Assembly: GCF_900178005.1 (NCBI RefSeq)
Contig: NZ_FXBS01000004.1
Location: 248,001-312,000 of the forward strand
Direction: 5' to 3'
Source: Tuberibacillus sp. Marseille-P3662
GTDB lineage: Bacteria > Bacillota > Bacilli > Bacillales > Sporolactobacillaceae
Length of the DNA: 64,000 bases
Position numbers and translations under genes: made by a program. The notes beneath the pieces were generated by a model. The model was not told the DNA's origin. It saw only the letters and a program-made list of their open reading frames with translations, and did no database searches. The stretch's first letter is position 1, and each line of letters opens with the position of its first letter. Shown one piece after another: positions 25,043-33,086 of the stretch.

Positions 25043-25699
25043 TTATTCTTTATTGATCTGATCATCAACCCTGCTAATAACATCTTGATTATGTTTTTCT
25101 AAAATACTATGAGCTTCTTCAGACCGGCCTTCCTTTAACAAATTGACAATTAGTTGATGTTCCCTCAGTGACTTTTGCATGTTTTTTTCTTCTAAAAACG
25201 AAATTCTTTGTAATGATAAAAGCGGGATACCTAGACGCGAGTACATATTTTTGATGATACTGCTCTGACTCATTTCAATAAGATGCAAATGAAATTGGTG
25301 ATTTAAGTTCGCATAATCTTGGTTATCATTCTCAACTTCATCCATGAGTTTGACCTTATTTTCCATTTCCTTAATAATGGATTGATTGACTCCGACGACA
25401 CTAATACGTTTCATAGCCATGGATTCTAGCATAATCCTTATCTCTAACAAATCATACGCTTCTGACTCAGTATAGCCTTTAACCACAGCCCCTTTCCTTG
25501 GAATGCGTTCAATTAAGCCTTCAATCGTTAATAAATATAAGGCCTCTCTAATAGGAGCCCGACTTGTGCCGAATTCACTGGCATACGCTGTCTCAACAAC
25601 CTTTTCCCCAGGTACGAGCTCGCCTGTAATAATTTGTTCAGCTATTTTTTCAGCAATAAGATAAGAAAGTGAATTATTATCAATCATTTGATCTTTCAT
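25043..25699 (-). CDS. GntR/FadR-family (FCD) regulator of the malonate locus
   Basis: About 218 residues from the ATG at 25699, which has AAGGAGGAGAC directly ahead. Residues 10-75 form the winged helix of the GntR family (LIAEKIAEQIITGELVPGE, GTSRAPIREALYLLTIEGLI), and residues 85-210 the all-helical FCD effector domain with its metal-binding His/Asp pattern (NHQFHLHLIEMS). FCD members usually repress carboxylate-catabolism operons until the acid or its CoA ester binds; MatR of rhizobial malonate operons is an example. A TTGTC-N7-GACAA site lies 75 bases upstream and another in front of madL, implying autoregulation and control of transport. Confidence 0.88.
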   Translation of the reverse strand: MKDQMIDNNSLSYLIAEKIAEQIITGELVPGEKVVETAYASEFGTSRAPIREALYLLTIEGLIERIPRKGAVVKGYTESEAYDLLEIRIMLESMAMKRISVVGVNQSIIKEMENKVKLMDEVENDNQDYANLNHQFHLHLIEMSQSSIIKNMYSRLGIPLLSLQRISFLEEKNMQKSLREHQLIVNLLKEGRSEEAHSILEKHNQDVISRVDDQINKE

Positions 25700-25773
25700 T
25701 TGTCTCCTCCTTGGAGTGACCGCAGCCCTTGTATTTGGAGACATTATAACATTTCATTCTTAACATTTGCCTA

Positions 25774-25790
25774 TTGTCAACTGTCGACAA
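25774..25790 (-). promoter_or_regulatory. Operator/promoter of the GntR regulator gene
   Basis: The imperfect palindrome TTGTCAACTGTCGACAA has arms TTGTC and GACAA and, read on the minus strand, ends in TTGACA, a perfect -35 hexamer. A TATAAT sits at 25744-25749, 24 bases from it, so the exact core promoter is unclear. The same sequence precedes madL. Confidence 0.65.
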
Positions 25791-25811
25791 TAATGTGACC
25801 AAAGATCATAT

Positions 25812-26576
25812 TTATCCTAATAAAGCATTCATCGTTAAGAATAATACTGATGGGCACAAAAGGCAACCTAAACCGGTATAAAATGTTGCTGTCATAGCAC
25901 CATAGGGAACCAGTCTAGCATCTGTTGCAGCTAAACCCGCTGAGACACCGCTTGTAGTACCAATCAAGCCACCGTAAACCATTGCTGTCCGCGGATTATT
26001 GAGACCAATAAGCCTAGCCACAATCGGTGTTCCAATCATTGTTAAAATCGACTTAACTAAGCCTGCGGCGACGCTCAGAGCTATCACTCCAGAACTTGCC
26101 CCAATCGCCGATCCCGTTACAGGCCCAACAATATAGGTCGCTACCCCTGCTCCAATTGTTGTCAAATTAACCGGATCCGTATATCCAAATGAAAGGGCAA
26201 CAATGACACCAACGACAAAGGATACCAGAACGCCACAGAATAGGGAAATAACACCAGCTAAGCCGGTTTTTTTAACTTCATCAAGATTGGCACCAAAGGC
26301 AGTAGCTACAATAGCTAAATCGCGTAGCATCCCCCCACCCATTAAGCCAACACCTGCAAACACTCCGATATCAGCTAAGCCGTTCTCTCCGCCTGTCTGT
26401 AATCCTCCAAAATAAGCCAAAACAAGTCCTAATAATATAGCAATGGCTGAACCATGTATTCTACCCTTGGTAACCTTATTGGAAATAATATATGAGACAT
26501 ACATTGTAATACCAATGACTGCAAAGGCTGCTACCAGACCATTGTCCTTTAAAACATTTAACAAGGTATCCATCAT
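25812..26576 (-). CDS. madM: Malonate transporter subunit MadM
   Basis: Predicted 254 residues with about eight membrane helices and conserved glycine-rich segments (GVGLMGGGMLRDLAIVATAFG, here residues about 90-110, and PRTAMVYGGLIGTTSGVSAG). This matches MadM, the larger subunit of the sodium-dependent two-component malonate carrier MadLM first described in Malonomonas rubra. MadL is encoded 30 bases upstream. Two adjacent ATG codons offer starts, with GGGTGGGG ahead. The gene is followed by the operator region of the regulator gene, so transporter and enzymes are probably two transcription units under one regulator. Confidence 0.9.
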   Translation of the reverse strand: MMDTLLNVLKDNGLVAAFAVIGITMYVSYIISNKVTKGRIHGSAIAILLGLVLAYFGGLQTGGENGLADIGVFAGVGLMGGGMLRDLAIVATAFGANLDEVKKTGLAGVISLFCGVLVSFVVGVIVALSFGYTDPVNLTTIGAGVATYIVGPVTGSAIGASSGVIALSVAAGLVKSILTMIGTPIVARLIGLNNPRTAMVYGGLIGTTSGVSAGLAATDARLVPYGAMTATFYTGLGCLLCPSVLFLTMNALLG

Positions 26577-26606
26577 TTTGGTACCCCACCCTTCATTTTA
26601 CATAAG

Positions 26607-27002
26607 TTATATCACTTCATCCTCTTCATTTTCATAGGCACTAGAATTATTCCCGCCAATTTTACTTAAAATTGGAACCAGTACAAAACTGACTGCAACG
26701 GCGCATGCCCCTGCCATTATAGCCATTGGCCCGCCTTTAACGGCTGCTAAAACATTTTGCTGCGCTGCCATTGCCACAACTATAGGAATATATATAGCAC
26801 TCCAAAACGATAACCCTTCTTTGGTATTTTTATTAAGCTTATTTTTCTTCATTAAATAATCAACCAATAACACTAAGATCAACATAGCAATGCCAACGCC
26901 GCCAACATTTGCACTTACACCTACAATTTTGCCTAACAACCCTCCTAGGAAAGTGCCCGCTAACATGCAGATTGATAGTAAAGCAACGCCATATATAACC
27001 AT
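26607..27002 (-). CDS. madL: Malonate transporter subunit MadL
   Basis: Predicted 131 residues with four hydrophobic segments (MVIYGVALLSICMLAGTFLG; GVGIAMLILVLLVDYLM; a YIPIVVAMAAQQNVLAA stretch; AIMAGACAVAVSFVLVPIL) and an acidic C-terminal tail. It is the small subunit of the MadLM malonate:Na+ symporter. The ATG follows GGGAGATGTT. It is the first gene of the malonate locus, with a promoter/operator 21-60 bases upstream. Confidence 0.9.
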   Translation of the reverse strand: MVIYGVALLSICMLAGTFLGGLLGKIVGVSANVGGVGIAMLILVLLVDYLMKKNKLNKNTKEGLSFWSAIYIPIVVAMAAQQNVLAAVKGGPMAIMAGACAVAVSFVLVPILSKIGGNNSSAYENEEDEVI

Positions 27003-27022
27003 TCATAACATCTCCCAACCTT

Positions 27023-27061
27023 TTGATACTCATTAGCCAACCTTATGTCAACTGTCGACAA
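27023..27061 (-). promoter_or_regulatory. madL promoter overlapped by a GntR-type operator
   Basis: Minus strand: TTGACA (27046-27051), 17 bases, TATCAA (27023-27028). The -35 is embedded in ATGTCAACTGTCGACAA (27045-27061), which is the operator found ahead of the regulator gene with one base changed. Binding there would block RNA polymerase. Confidence 0.7.
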
Positions 27062-27306
27062 TTAATGAAGCGAATGTTTTCTCTATCACCTCGTTTATAC
27101 GAATGATCATTCCTAAGTGTGAATATTACTATTATTGCCGCTTTAGATAGCGCTTACATATGAGTATACATAAATATTTCTTAGAATTCAATAGAAAATT
27201 TTGAAACTAATGATTAATGAATAGGAAGTTAGCTTATCACCTCTTTTCGCTTCACCCATTTAGATGTCCATTTATTCAAAACCTGTTGTCTGAACTACAT
27301 AGCGAT
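27062..27306. other. Intergenic region between malonate locus and yhf operon
   Basis: With the madL leader this is just over 300 bases without a gene. Beyond the madL promoter I see only AT-rich sequence and no clear terminator for the convergent-facing serine hydrolase gene; both operons run leftward. Confidence 0.4.
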
Positions 27307-28590
27307 TTATTCTATTGACTGATACACAAGGTTGGCTACTTTATTTGACAATGGTCCCGTACTAGGTAGGGATCCATCCGGCAAAGGCCCGTTATTCTGC
27401 TTATTCGTTAAAACGATGATTTGCAAGTTATATTTCGGGTCAAAAATAACTTGGGTCCCAGTAAATCCGGTATGTCCGAAAGCTTCATCTGAGTGCATAG
27501 CCCCCATATACCAACTTTGGTTAAGCTCCCAACCATATCCTTGTCCAAAACGTTGTGGTTGCCTAAAGGTATCTATGACCGATTGATCATAAAGCTTGAC
27601 CTTACCGAATGTTCCACCGTTCAACATTGTCTGACCCAAGATAGCCATATCGCGGGCTGTTGAAAACAAACCTGCATGTCCGGCTATACCGTTATTGCCG
27701 TAATAGCTATTTCCATCATTGACCTCTCCAACTAGGGTATGATGTCTCCACCGGTTGAAATCATCAGCATCTTTCTCCACATAATAGCCGAAGTTCGGGT
27801 CATCGATCATTTTATATTCGTATGGGTTACCCCAGGACGTCGCAGCTATCTTATTATCTAATTGATCCGGGGGTGTAAACATTGTGTCCTTCATTTTTAA
27901 TGGTTCATAGATATGTTGCTGCAAGTATTTGTTAAGTCGCTGTCCAGTTATTTTCTCAATAACAAACCCCAGTGTCATAAAACTAAAATCGCTGTATCGA
28001 CGATCCGTTCCTGTCGCATATTCTAAAGGAAGGTTATTAATATATTGCAAGACGTCACTTGGAGTGTCGGCATAAAGATAAGTTGGTTCCCATGGCGTTA
28101 ATCCCGATGTGTGAGTCAGTAAATCAGCAATGGTAATGTCCCCTTTACCATGTTGGGCAAAACCAGGGATGTATGACGCCACTTTATCATTGACTGAAAG
28201 CTTCCCTTCGCTGACAAGTTTCATAATCCCTTGTGTTGTTCCCATGACCTTGGTAATAGATGCCATATCAAACATGGTTTTCTTTTTCATGCGACGAGGA
28301 TGATCCAGTACATGTCCCATATCATATTTTTGGGCATATCCATAAGCAGTTTCTTTTACTATCTTGTTGTCTTTGGCAATTAAAACAACCGCTCCCGGTG
28401 TCGTTCCGTTCTGAATTGATGTATTAACAACCTTGTCAATTTTCGCTAATTCATTAGCGTTCATTCCCACTGCTTCTGGACTTCCGTGACTGATCTTCGG
28501 ACTTCTTGCAGATGCCGACGTAGATGACAAAACTAGCCCTCCAAGACTGACAATACAAACGAGCATGACCATGGTTATCTTTCTCATCAT
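27307..28590 (-). CDS. Secreted serine hydrolase, beta-lactamase/penicillin-binding protein fold
   Basis: About 427 residues from ATG at 28590 (GGGAGGAGAG ahead). A signal peptide (MMRKITMVMLVCIVSLGGLV, cleavage near residue 28-30) precedes a class C-like serine hydrolase domain: catalytic SITK near residue 115 (S-x-x-K), YSD near 195 (Y-x-N position), and HTGFTGT near 380 replacing the K-T-G triad. Related proteins act as D-aminopeptidases, esterases or muropeptide hydrolases outside the membrane. It lies 32 bases after yhfX and reads as the last gene of the yhf operon, which has no such member in E. coli. Its substrate may be the compound the operon catabolises. Confidence 0.82.
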   Translation of the reverse strand: MMRKITMVMLVCIVSLGGLVLSSTSASARSPKISHGSPEAVGMNANELAKIDKVVNTSIQNGTTPGAVVLIAKDNKIVKETAYGYAQKYDMGHVLDHPRRMKKKTMFDMASITKVMGTTQGIMKLVSEGKLSVNDKVASYIPGFAQHGKGDITIADLLTHTSGLTPWEPTYLYADTPSDVLQYINNLPLEYATGTDRRYSDFSFMTLGFVIEKITGQRLNKYLQQHIYEPLKMKDTMFTPPDQLDNKIAATSWGNPYEYKMIDDPNFGYYVEKDADDFNRWRHHTLVGEVNDGNSYYGNNGIAGHAGLFSTARDMAILGQTMLNGGTFGKVKLYDQSVIDTFRQPQRFGQGYGWELNQSWYMGAMHSDEAFGHTGFTGTQVIFDPKYNLQIIVLTNKQNNGPLPDGSLPSTGPLSNKVANLVYQSIE

Positions 28591-28622
28591 ACACACTCTC
28601 CTCCCAGTGTTATAGATCTGTT

Positions 28623-29786
28623 TCACGCTTCCCCATTTGATAAAATATTGCCCATAGCATCATAAATACCGGCGATCTTTGGGTGGTTGTTAACCCCTGT
28701 AACAATAGCCACTTGAGCATTGGTTACAAAAATTTGTGTCCGGAAGGCAAATAAAGCTGTGTCCCCAATTGCCGATTCATTGACGTTCAAGGTGCCATAA
28801 TAGTCAATATTTCCAGGATCATTGGGTATCACTTCAGCCTTGGCCATTTCACTAAAACGATGGCCTACAAGTGCCCTTTGAACATGTGAGCGCGGATAGA
28901 ATCCACCGCCAAATACATATGACTGGTGATCAAATTTATGTGATACCTCAGATACATAAACCATCGCCGGGATTTCAGGATGACGTTCATCGGTATGAAG
29001 GGGCGTCGTCCCTGTTAAGGCATGGCCGGGTTCTCCTTGAGTCCCACCATGCTCCTTTATTAAACTTAATGTTTTTGATGCATTGGCGCTAGGTGCATTA
29101 ACTTGAACGTTCTGATATCCTTTAGAGCGCAAATAATTAGCCGCCTTATTTATTGTTTTAAAATTAGAGGCGGGTTTAACGCTATTATCTTCAACAGATA
29201 AACATGGAAAACTTGTGACACCGATTATATTGACACCCGATAAGCGTTCAATTTTTCCCACCTCTTCATCCATACGATCAAGGTGGATGCCTCCTTTTTG
29301 TCCGGGATACAAAAAGTCACCTTGAGAAACCATTCGTAAAAGGATATTCTGCTTCTTACCTTTTGAAGTTGCTATATCAGAAATCACCTTTGCATTTTCA
29401 TAACTAAACACCGTGATTTGTTCTGGTTCTAAATCAATCATCCTTCCAATCATGTTTTTTGGAATTTGAACAAGGTGGCCGATATGCCCTATCGGAATAC
29501 CATGATTAGCTAAAGCTATGGCTTCCCATGGATCAACTGCAACCGCTTTAGATATACCGGCATCCATAATAGCTTGGGATACTAAAGGATTTCGTCCTAT
29601 TTGTTTAGTCATAAAATATAACTTAAGCTTTTGTTGATGTGCCTCTTTAGATAAATTTGCCGCATTTGCACGAACGGCATCAAGATCAATGAGATACGTA
29701 TTGGGATCAATAAGCCCTTTTTGGTGAAAATAGACACCCGCTTCTAAGAGTGCTGGATTCTTTTGCTGTGTTATATCTAAAAACAT
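28623..29786 (-). CDS. yhfX: YhfX-like PLP-dependent enzyme (alanine racemase fold)
   Basis: About 387 residues from ATG at 29786, matching the E. coli YhfX N-terminus (MFLD...NPAL); the open frame extends upstream but AGGGGGC supports this start. Typical segments are YLIDLDAVRANA, LYFMTKQIGRNP with the likely PLP lysine (MTKQ), GHLVQIP, GEPGHALTGT and CFRTQ/AFRTQIFVT. The fold is the alanine-racemase type III PLP barrel; YhfX has been predicted to racemise or epimerise an amino acid but has no proven substrate that I can cite. It lies between yhfW and the serine hydrolase gene. Confidence 0.9.
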   Translation of the reverse strand: MFLDITQQKNPALLEAGVYFHQKGLIDPNTYLIDLDAVRANAANLSKEAHQQKLKLYFMTKQIGRNPLVSQAIMDAGISKAVAVDPWEAIALANHGIPIGHIGHLVQIPKNMIGRMIDLEPEQITVFSYENAKVISDIATSKGKKQNILLRMVSQGDFLYPGQKGGIHLDRMDEEVGKIERLSGVNIIGVTSFPCLSVEDNSVKPASNFKTINKAANYLRSKGYQNVQVNAPSANASKTLSLIKEHGGTQGEPGHALTGTTPLHTDERHPEIPAMVYVSEVSHKFDHQSYVFGGGFYPRSHVQRALVGHRFSEMAKAEVIPNDPGNIDYYGTLNVNESAIGDTALFAFRTQIFVTNAQVAIVTGVNNHPKIAGIYDAMGNILSNGEA

Positions 29787-29820
29787 ATTTGCTTGCCCCC
29801 TAGTATCACGAAAACATACA

Positions 29821-31026
29821 CTACTCGACCAAGGAAGAATAGAAACTATGCCCATTTTCCGGTCGATCTAAGTTGAAAAAGTCTGTTACGGTCGCAGCAA
29901 TATCAGACAATGTCTCTCTTTCACCTAGATGACTCGAATGATATTTTTTTCCATATGCAAGTAAGAAAGTTTTCTCTCTTGTATGCTGACTGTGTCCAAT
30001 CGTTGGATCGTTTCCATGATCAGCACTGATGATTAATAAATCTTCTTCTGTCATATTATCTAAGATGGTTTCCAGATAGCGATCCACAGTCATGATTTTT
30101 TGTGCGTAACGCTCTACATTCTCCGCATGTCCTGCTAAATCAGTTTCTTGCACTGTAGCCGAAATAAGCCCTTCGTCCATGACTTTCATTTGTTCAATTA
30201 TCAACTGCATCACTAAATCCGTTTCTATAGCAGGAAACTTTTTTGCCCCATTACAAGTAATGACGTCCTGCATTTTTCCAATGAGTGCGACTTCCTTTCC
30301 ATTTTTGTCTAAAATGGTGCTTGCTTGCGTGTCTGGATCAATCCCATAACCAAGGTGTCGAACTTGGTAACCTTTCTCATAAACACCTGATTTCGGTGAA
30401 TTAACACCTACTAAACCATCTTCCCTTTGTTCTATTGATGCAATAATTTGTTCTAGCTGGACCTCACCGCCAAGCGCTATCACTCGATTGACCTTGACGT
30501 GACGTCTGACCGCTTCACCAATGCTTAATACCTCTTCAAAGGAAATTTGATCAAGCGGCGCCGTTACATTATAAATTTGACCGTAATCCGTCTCAATATT
30601 ATCTGCAACGACGACTAACCCATTGACTAATAAGTAAGGGTAATCTTGATCGGGTATTTCAACTTGGTAACCTTCTTGCTCCATGGCTTCCTTAACATCA
30701 TCAATCACCGTTGCGAAAGGACCTGTATGTGGCTTTTTGGGTTGGGTCCCCATAATTTCATTATGACCAACAAAACTATCTGCTCCGTCATGCTCAAGAC
30801 TTAAGGTCCCATATCCTCCAACACCTTTTTCCTGGCTTAACCGCGGATGATGCAAGATATCATTAACGCCTAGTCTTTCCAATTGAGGGATTGAAATTTG
30901 CTCAGCTTGATCAAGGATATGGTAAAACGTGTTGGCTCCCACATCTTGTGGCCGATGCTTTTGAGCATCTTCCATATATCCAACGCCTAGACTATCTAAA
31001 ATTAATACGATCGCTCTTTTTTTCAT
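29821..31026 (-). CDS. yhfW: YhfW-like metalloenzyme (phosphopentomutase/alkaline phosphatase superfamily)
   Basis: About 401 residues from the ATG at 31026, one base after the yhfS stop. It has the metal-binding Asp in LILDSLGVG and the C-terminal ISADHGNDPTIGHSQHTRE set typical of phosphopentomutase (DeoB). In the cap-side motif it reads DSFVGHNEIMG where DeoB has a Thr before Gly-His, the residue thought to be phosphorylated; here it is Val. It may therefore not be a true phosphopentomutase, and the reaction is unknown. It belongs to the yhf operon in this order: yhfZ, yhfY, yhfU, yhfT, php, yhfS, yhfW, yhfX. Confidence 0.87.
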   Translation of the reverse strand: MKKRAIVLILDSLGVGYMEDAQKHRPQDVGANTFYHILDQAEQISIPQLERLGVNDILHHPRLSQEKGVGGYGTLSLEHDGADSFVGHNEIMGTQPKKPHTGPFATVIDDVKEAMEQEGYQVEIPDQDYPYLLVNGLVVVADNIETDYGQIYNVTAPLDQISFEEVLSIGEAVRRHVKVNRVIALGGEVQLEQIIASIEQREDGLVGVNSPKSGVYEKGYQVRHLGYGIDPDTQASTILDKNGKEVALIGKMQDVITCNGAKKFPAIETDLVMQLIIEQMKVMDEGLISATVQETDLAGHAENVERYAQKIMTVDRYLETILDNMTEEDLLIISADHGNDPTIGHSQHTREKTFLLAYGKKYHSSHLGERETLSDIAATVTDFFNLDRPENGHSFYSSLVE

Positions 31027-31027
31027 G

Positions 31028-32143
31028 TTAATCCCGCCTCTCATTCGCATGAACATCCGCAATGGCTTTAATTAAAATATCAATGATCATATCTGCTCCC
31101 GAGCGCATAGGATTAATTCTGATACCGGTTTTGACCAATTCCGGATGATCATCTAAAAAGCTACCGGAAACACGGTAAATCATAGGTAATACTTCAAATC
31201 GTGATTCAGCACCCACTGGGTAAATGGCGGCACCGTACTTCTCACTTTCAGCGATGACTTGTTCCGCTATCGGCTCTTGAAGCTCAACAATCACATTTTT
31301 GGATTGTGAGTTGGTTACATAGGCCTGATATACATCTGAAATAACCCCGTCATTAAGCAAGTGATTTAAGCGATCGGTCTGTTCATTTTGGACAGCAATC
31401 ATCACTGGAGCTGTGACTAAGGACCGTAACAGATCCATCGCCTCGTATCCTTGGACTTGGCCTCCGCCCGAATAATTCCGCTTATCAATGGCTTGAACTG
31501 CTGCCTGATCGCCAACGACAATGCCAATACCGGGAGGACCTAATAACTTAAATCCAGAAAAACATGAATAGGAAGCCCCCAGTTCTGTCCCTATTTTGTT
31601 AACTTTCAATACAGTGTAATTGTCATCAATCACAATAGGGAGCTCTGGGTTCAGCTCATGAACATGTTGAATGACTTCATCTAATTCATAGGAATCATCT
31701 GGTTTTTGCCGCGAATGTTGGGCATAAAAAATATGACAATCTCTATTTTCTTGAAGAGCTTTCCTTAACTCATCTGTGTCATTATAATTGACGAACACGG
31801 GAGTCAATCCCATCATGTCTATGGTTTCTTTTGTGGTTTTATAGATTGGACTTGAATGCATGAACAACTTGTCTCCAGGGTTGAGAAGGGAAGTCAATGT
31901 TTCACGAATAGCCCCCGTTCCTGCCCCTCTGACAAGCGCACAGGATTCTGCCTGAAAGAATTGTGCCAGTACCTTTTCAACCTTATGAGTTTGTTCAGGC
32001 TTGCCTATACCGGGAACGACGCCTAAATCCCCTTGGTTAAAAAAAGCCCCCCCATCAAATTCCTTAGTAATGGTATTGACTAATTGAAATTGTTTCTCCT
32101 TAGCTTCGTTGAAACTCATTGTTTTTAACACAGGTGACCCCAT
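31028..32143 (-). CDS. yhfS: YhfS-like PLP-dependent aminotransferase-fold enzyme
   Basis: Predicted 371 residues, starting 11 bases after php with a GGAGGG site. It has the fold type I signatures: RGAGTGAIRETL for phosphate binding, VIDDNYTVLK with the PLP-ring Asp, and SCFSGFKLLGPPGIG with the Schiff-base lysine, followed by YSGGGQVQGYEAMD. This pattern closely parallels E. coli YhfS. The substrate is unknown; cleavage of a C-S or C-C bond as in the Met/Cys metabolism family, or transamination, are both possible. Confidence 0.9.
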   Translation of the reverse strand: MGSPVLKTMSFNEAKEKQFQLVNTITKEFDGGAFFNQGDLGVVPGIGKPEQTHKVEKVLAQFFQAESCALVRGAGTGAIRETLTSLLNPGDKLFMHSSPIYKTTKETIDMMGLTPVFVNYNDTDELRKALQENRDCHIFYAQHSRQKPDDSYELDEVIQHVHELNPELPIVIDDNYTVLKVNKIGTELGASYSCFSGFKLLGPPGIGIVVGDQAAVQAIDKRNYSGGGQVQGYEAMDLLRSLVTAPVMIAVQNEQTDRLNHLLNDGVISDVYQAYVTNSQSKNVIVELQEPIAEQVIAESEKYGAAIYPVGAESRFEVLPMIYRVSGSFLDDHPELVKTGIRINPMRSGADMIIDILIKAIADVHANERRD

Positions 32144-32154
32144 GTAGAACCCTC

Positions 32155-33069
32155 CTAAAATGAAAGAAACCGTTGGGGATTATCTATCATCATGGTTTTA
32201 ATGATATCTTCAGATACGCCTCTATTTTTAAGGGCTGGAATAAACTTAGTAAAAAGATGTTCATAACCAAATCCACCCGCTACTTTTAAATATGATTTCT
32301 TAGTAATATCCGTCGATAACATCAATTGTTTGCTATATCCCTTTTCAATTAGAAAAATTAAGTCCTCTAATCGATCTGCTTCCGCCCGATAACTATTTTT
32401 TCCAATAGTGTCGAATTGAATATAAAGACCCGCTTGGAGCAAACGTTCATATTCCTCTCGATCGCCATTAAGATCTTGATGCCCTATCGATATTTTTGAA
32501 AAATCGCTACCCATTTTTGAGAATAATTTTAATTGTTCAGTGCCCATGGTTCCCAACTCGCAGTGAGTACTTAAAGGAGCACCTGTCTCGTGTTGAGCAC
32601 GGATGGCAGCACGAAAAACCTTTGTCTCTTCTTTAGTCATTTCGTTTAAGCTGCTGCCAATCTCGGAAATGATGCCGGCTCGAATCCCCGTGCCTTCAAT
32701 ACCTTCACAGATCTCAGAGATAAATAACGCCGCAATCTCATCCTCATTTTTTTCAAAAACGTCTCTTGGATAATAGTCTTGTTTATAAAAACCCGTTGCC
32801 GCAATGATAGGTAAACGATGCTTTCTGGACATTGATCCTAGTGCTTCAACATCTCTACCCATACCTCGATTCGTAACTTCGACAATTCCTCCACATCCTG
32901 CAGCCACCAGACGGGCGATTTCCCTATTTTGCATCTCATCATCAGACAGGATGGGATCATTATCCTGTCTGATGTGTGAAAGATCTAAAGCGACATGTTC
33001 ATGGATCATCGTTTGACCCAAGCGACTTGGTTCGATCGTCCCCGTTACCGTCTGTATATTTTCAGTCAT
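32155..33069 (-). CDS. php: Phosphotriesterase homology protein
   Basis: Predicted 304 residues. The binuclear metal centre of the amidohydrolase superfamily can be read: MIHEHVAL (H-x-H), GIISEIGS with Glu in the place of the bridging carboxylated Lys, STHCELGT (His), SIGHQDLN (His) and LSTDIT (Asp). E. coli Php (YhfV) shows the same Glu substitution. Members of the family hydrolyse lactones or phosphoesters; the true substrate of Php is unknown. Translation probably starts at the ATG at 33069 with AAGAGGTGT ahead. It sits between yhfT and yhfS. Confidence 0.92.
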   Translation of the reverse strand: MTENIQTVTGTIEPSRLGQTMIHEHVALDLSHIRQDNDPILSDDEMQNREIARLVAAGCGGIVEVTNRGMGRDVEALGSMSRKHRLPIIAATGFYKQDYYPRDVFEKNEDEIAALFISEICEGIEGTGIRAGIISEIGSSLNEMTKEETKVFRAAIRAQHETGAPLSTHCELGTMGTEQLKLFSKMGSDFSKISIGHQDLNGDREEYERLLQAGLYIQFDTIGKNSYRAEADRLEDLIFLIEKGYSKQLMLSTDITKKSYLKVAGGFGYEHLFTKFIPALKNRGVSEDIIKTMMIDNPQRFLSF

Positions 33070-33086
33070 TTAGAACACCTCTTCTG

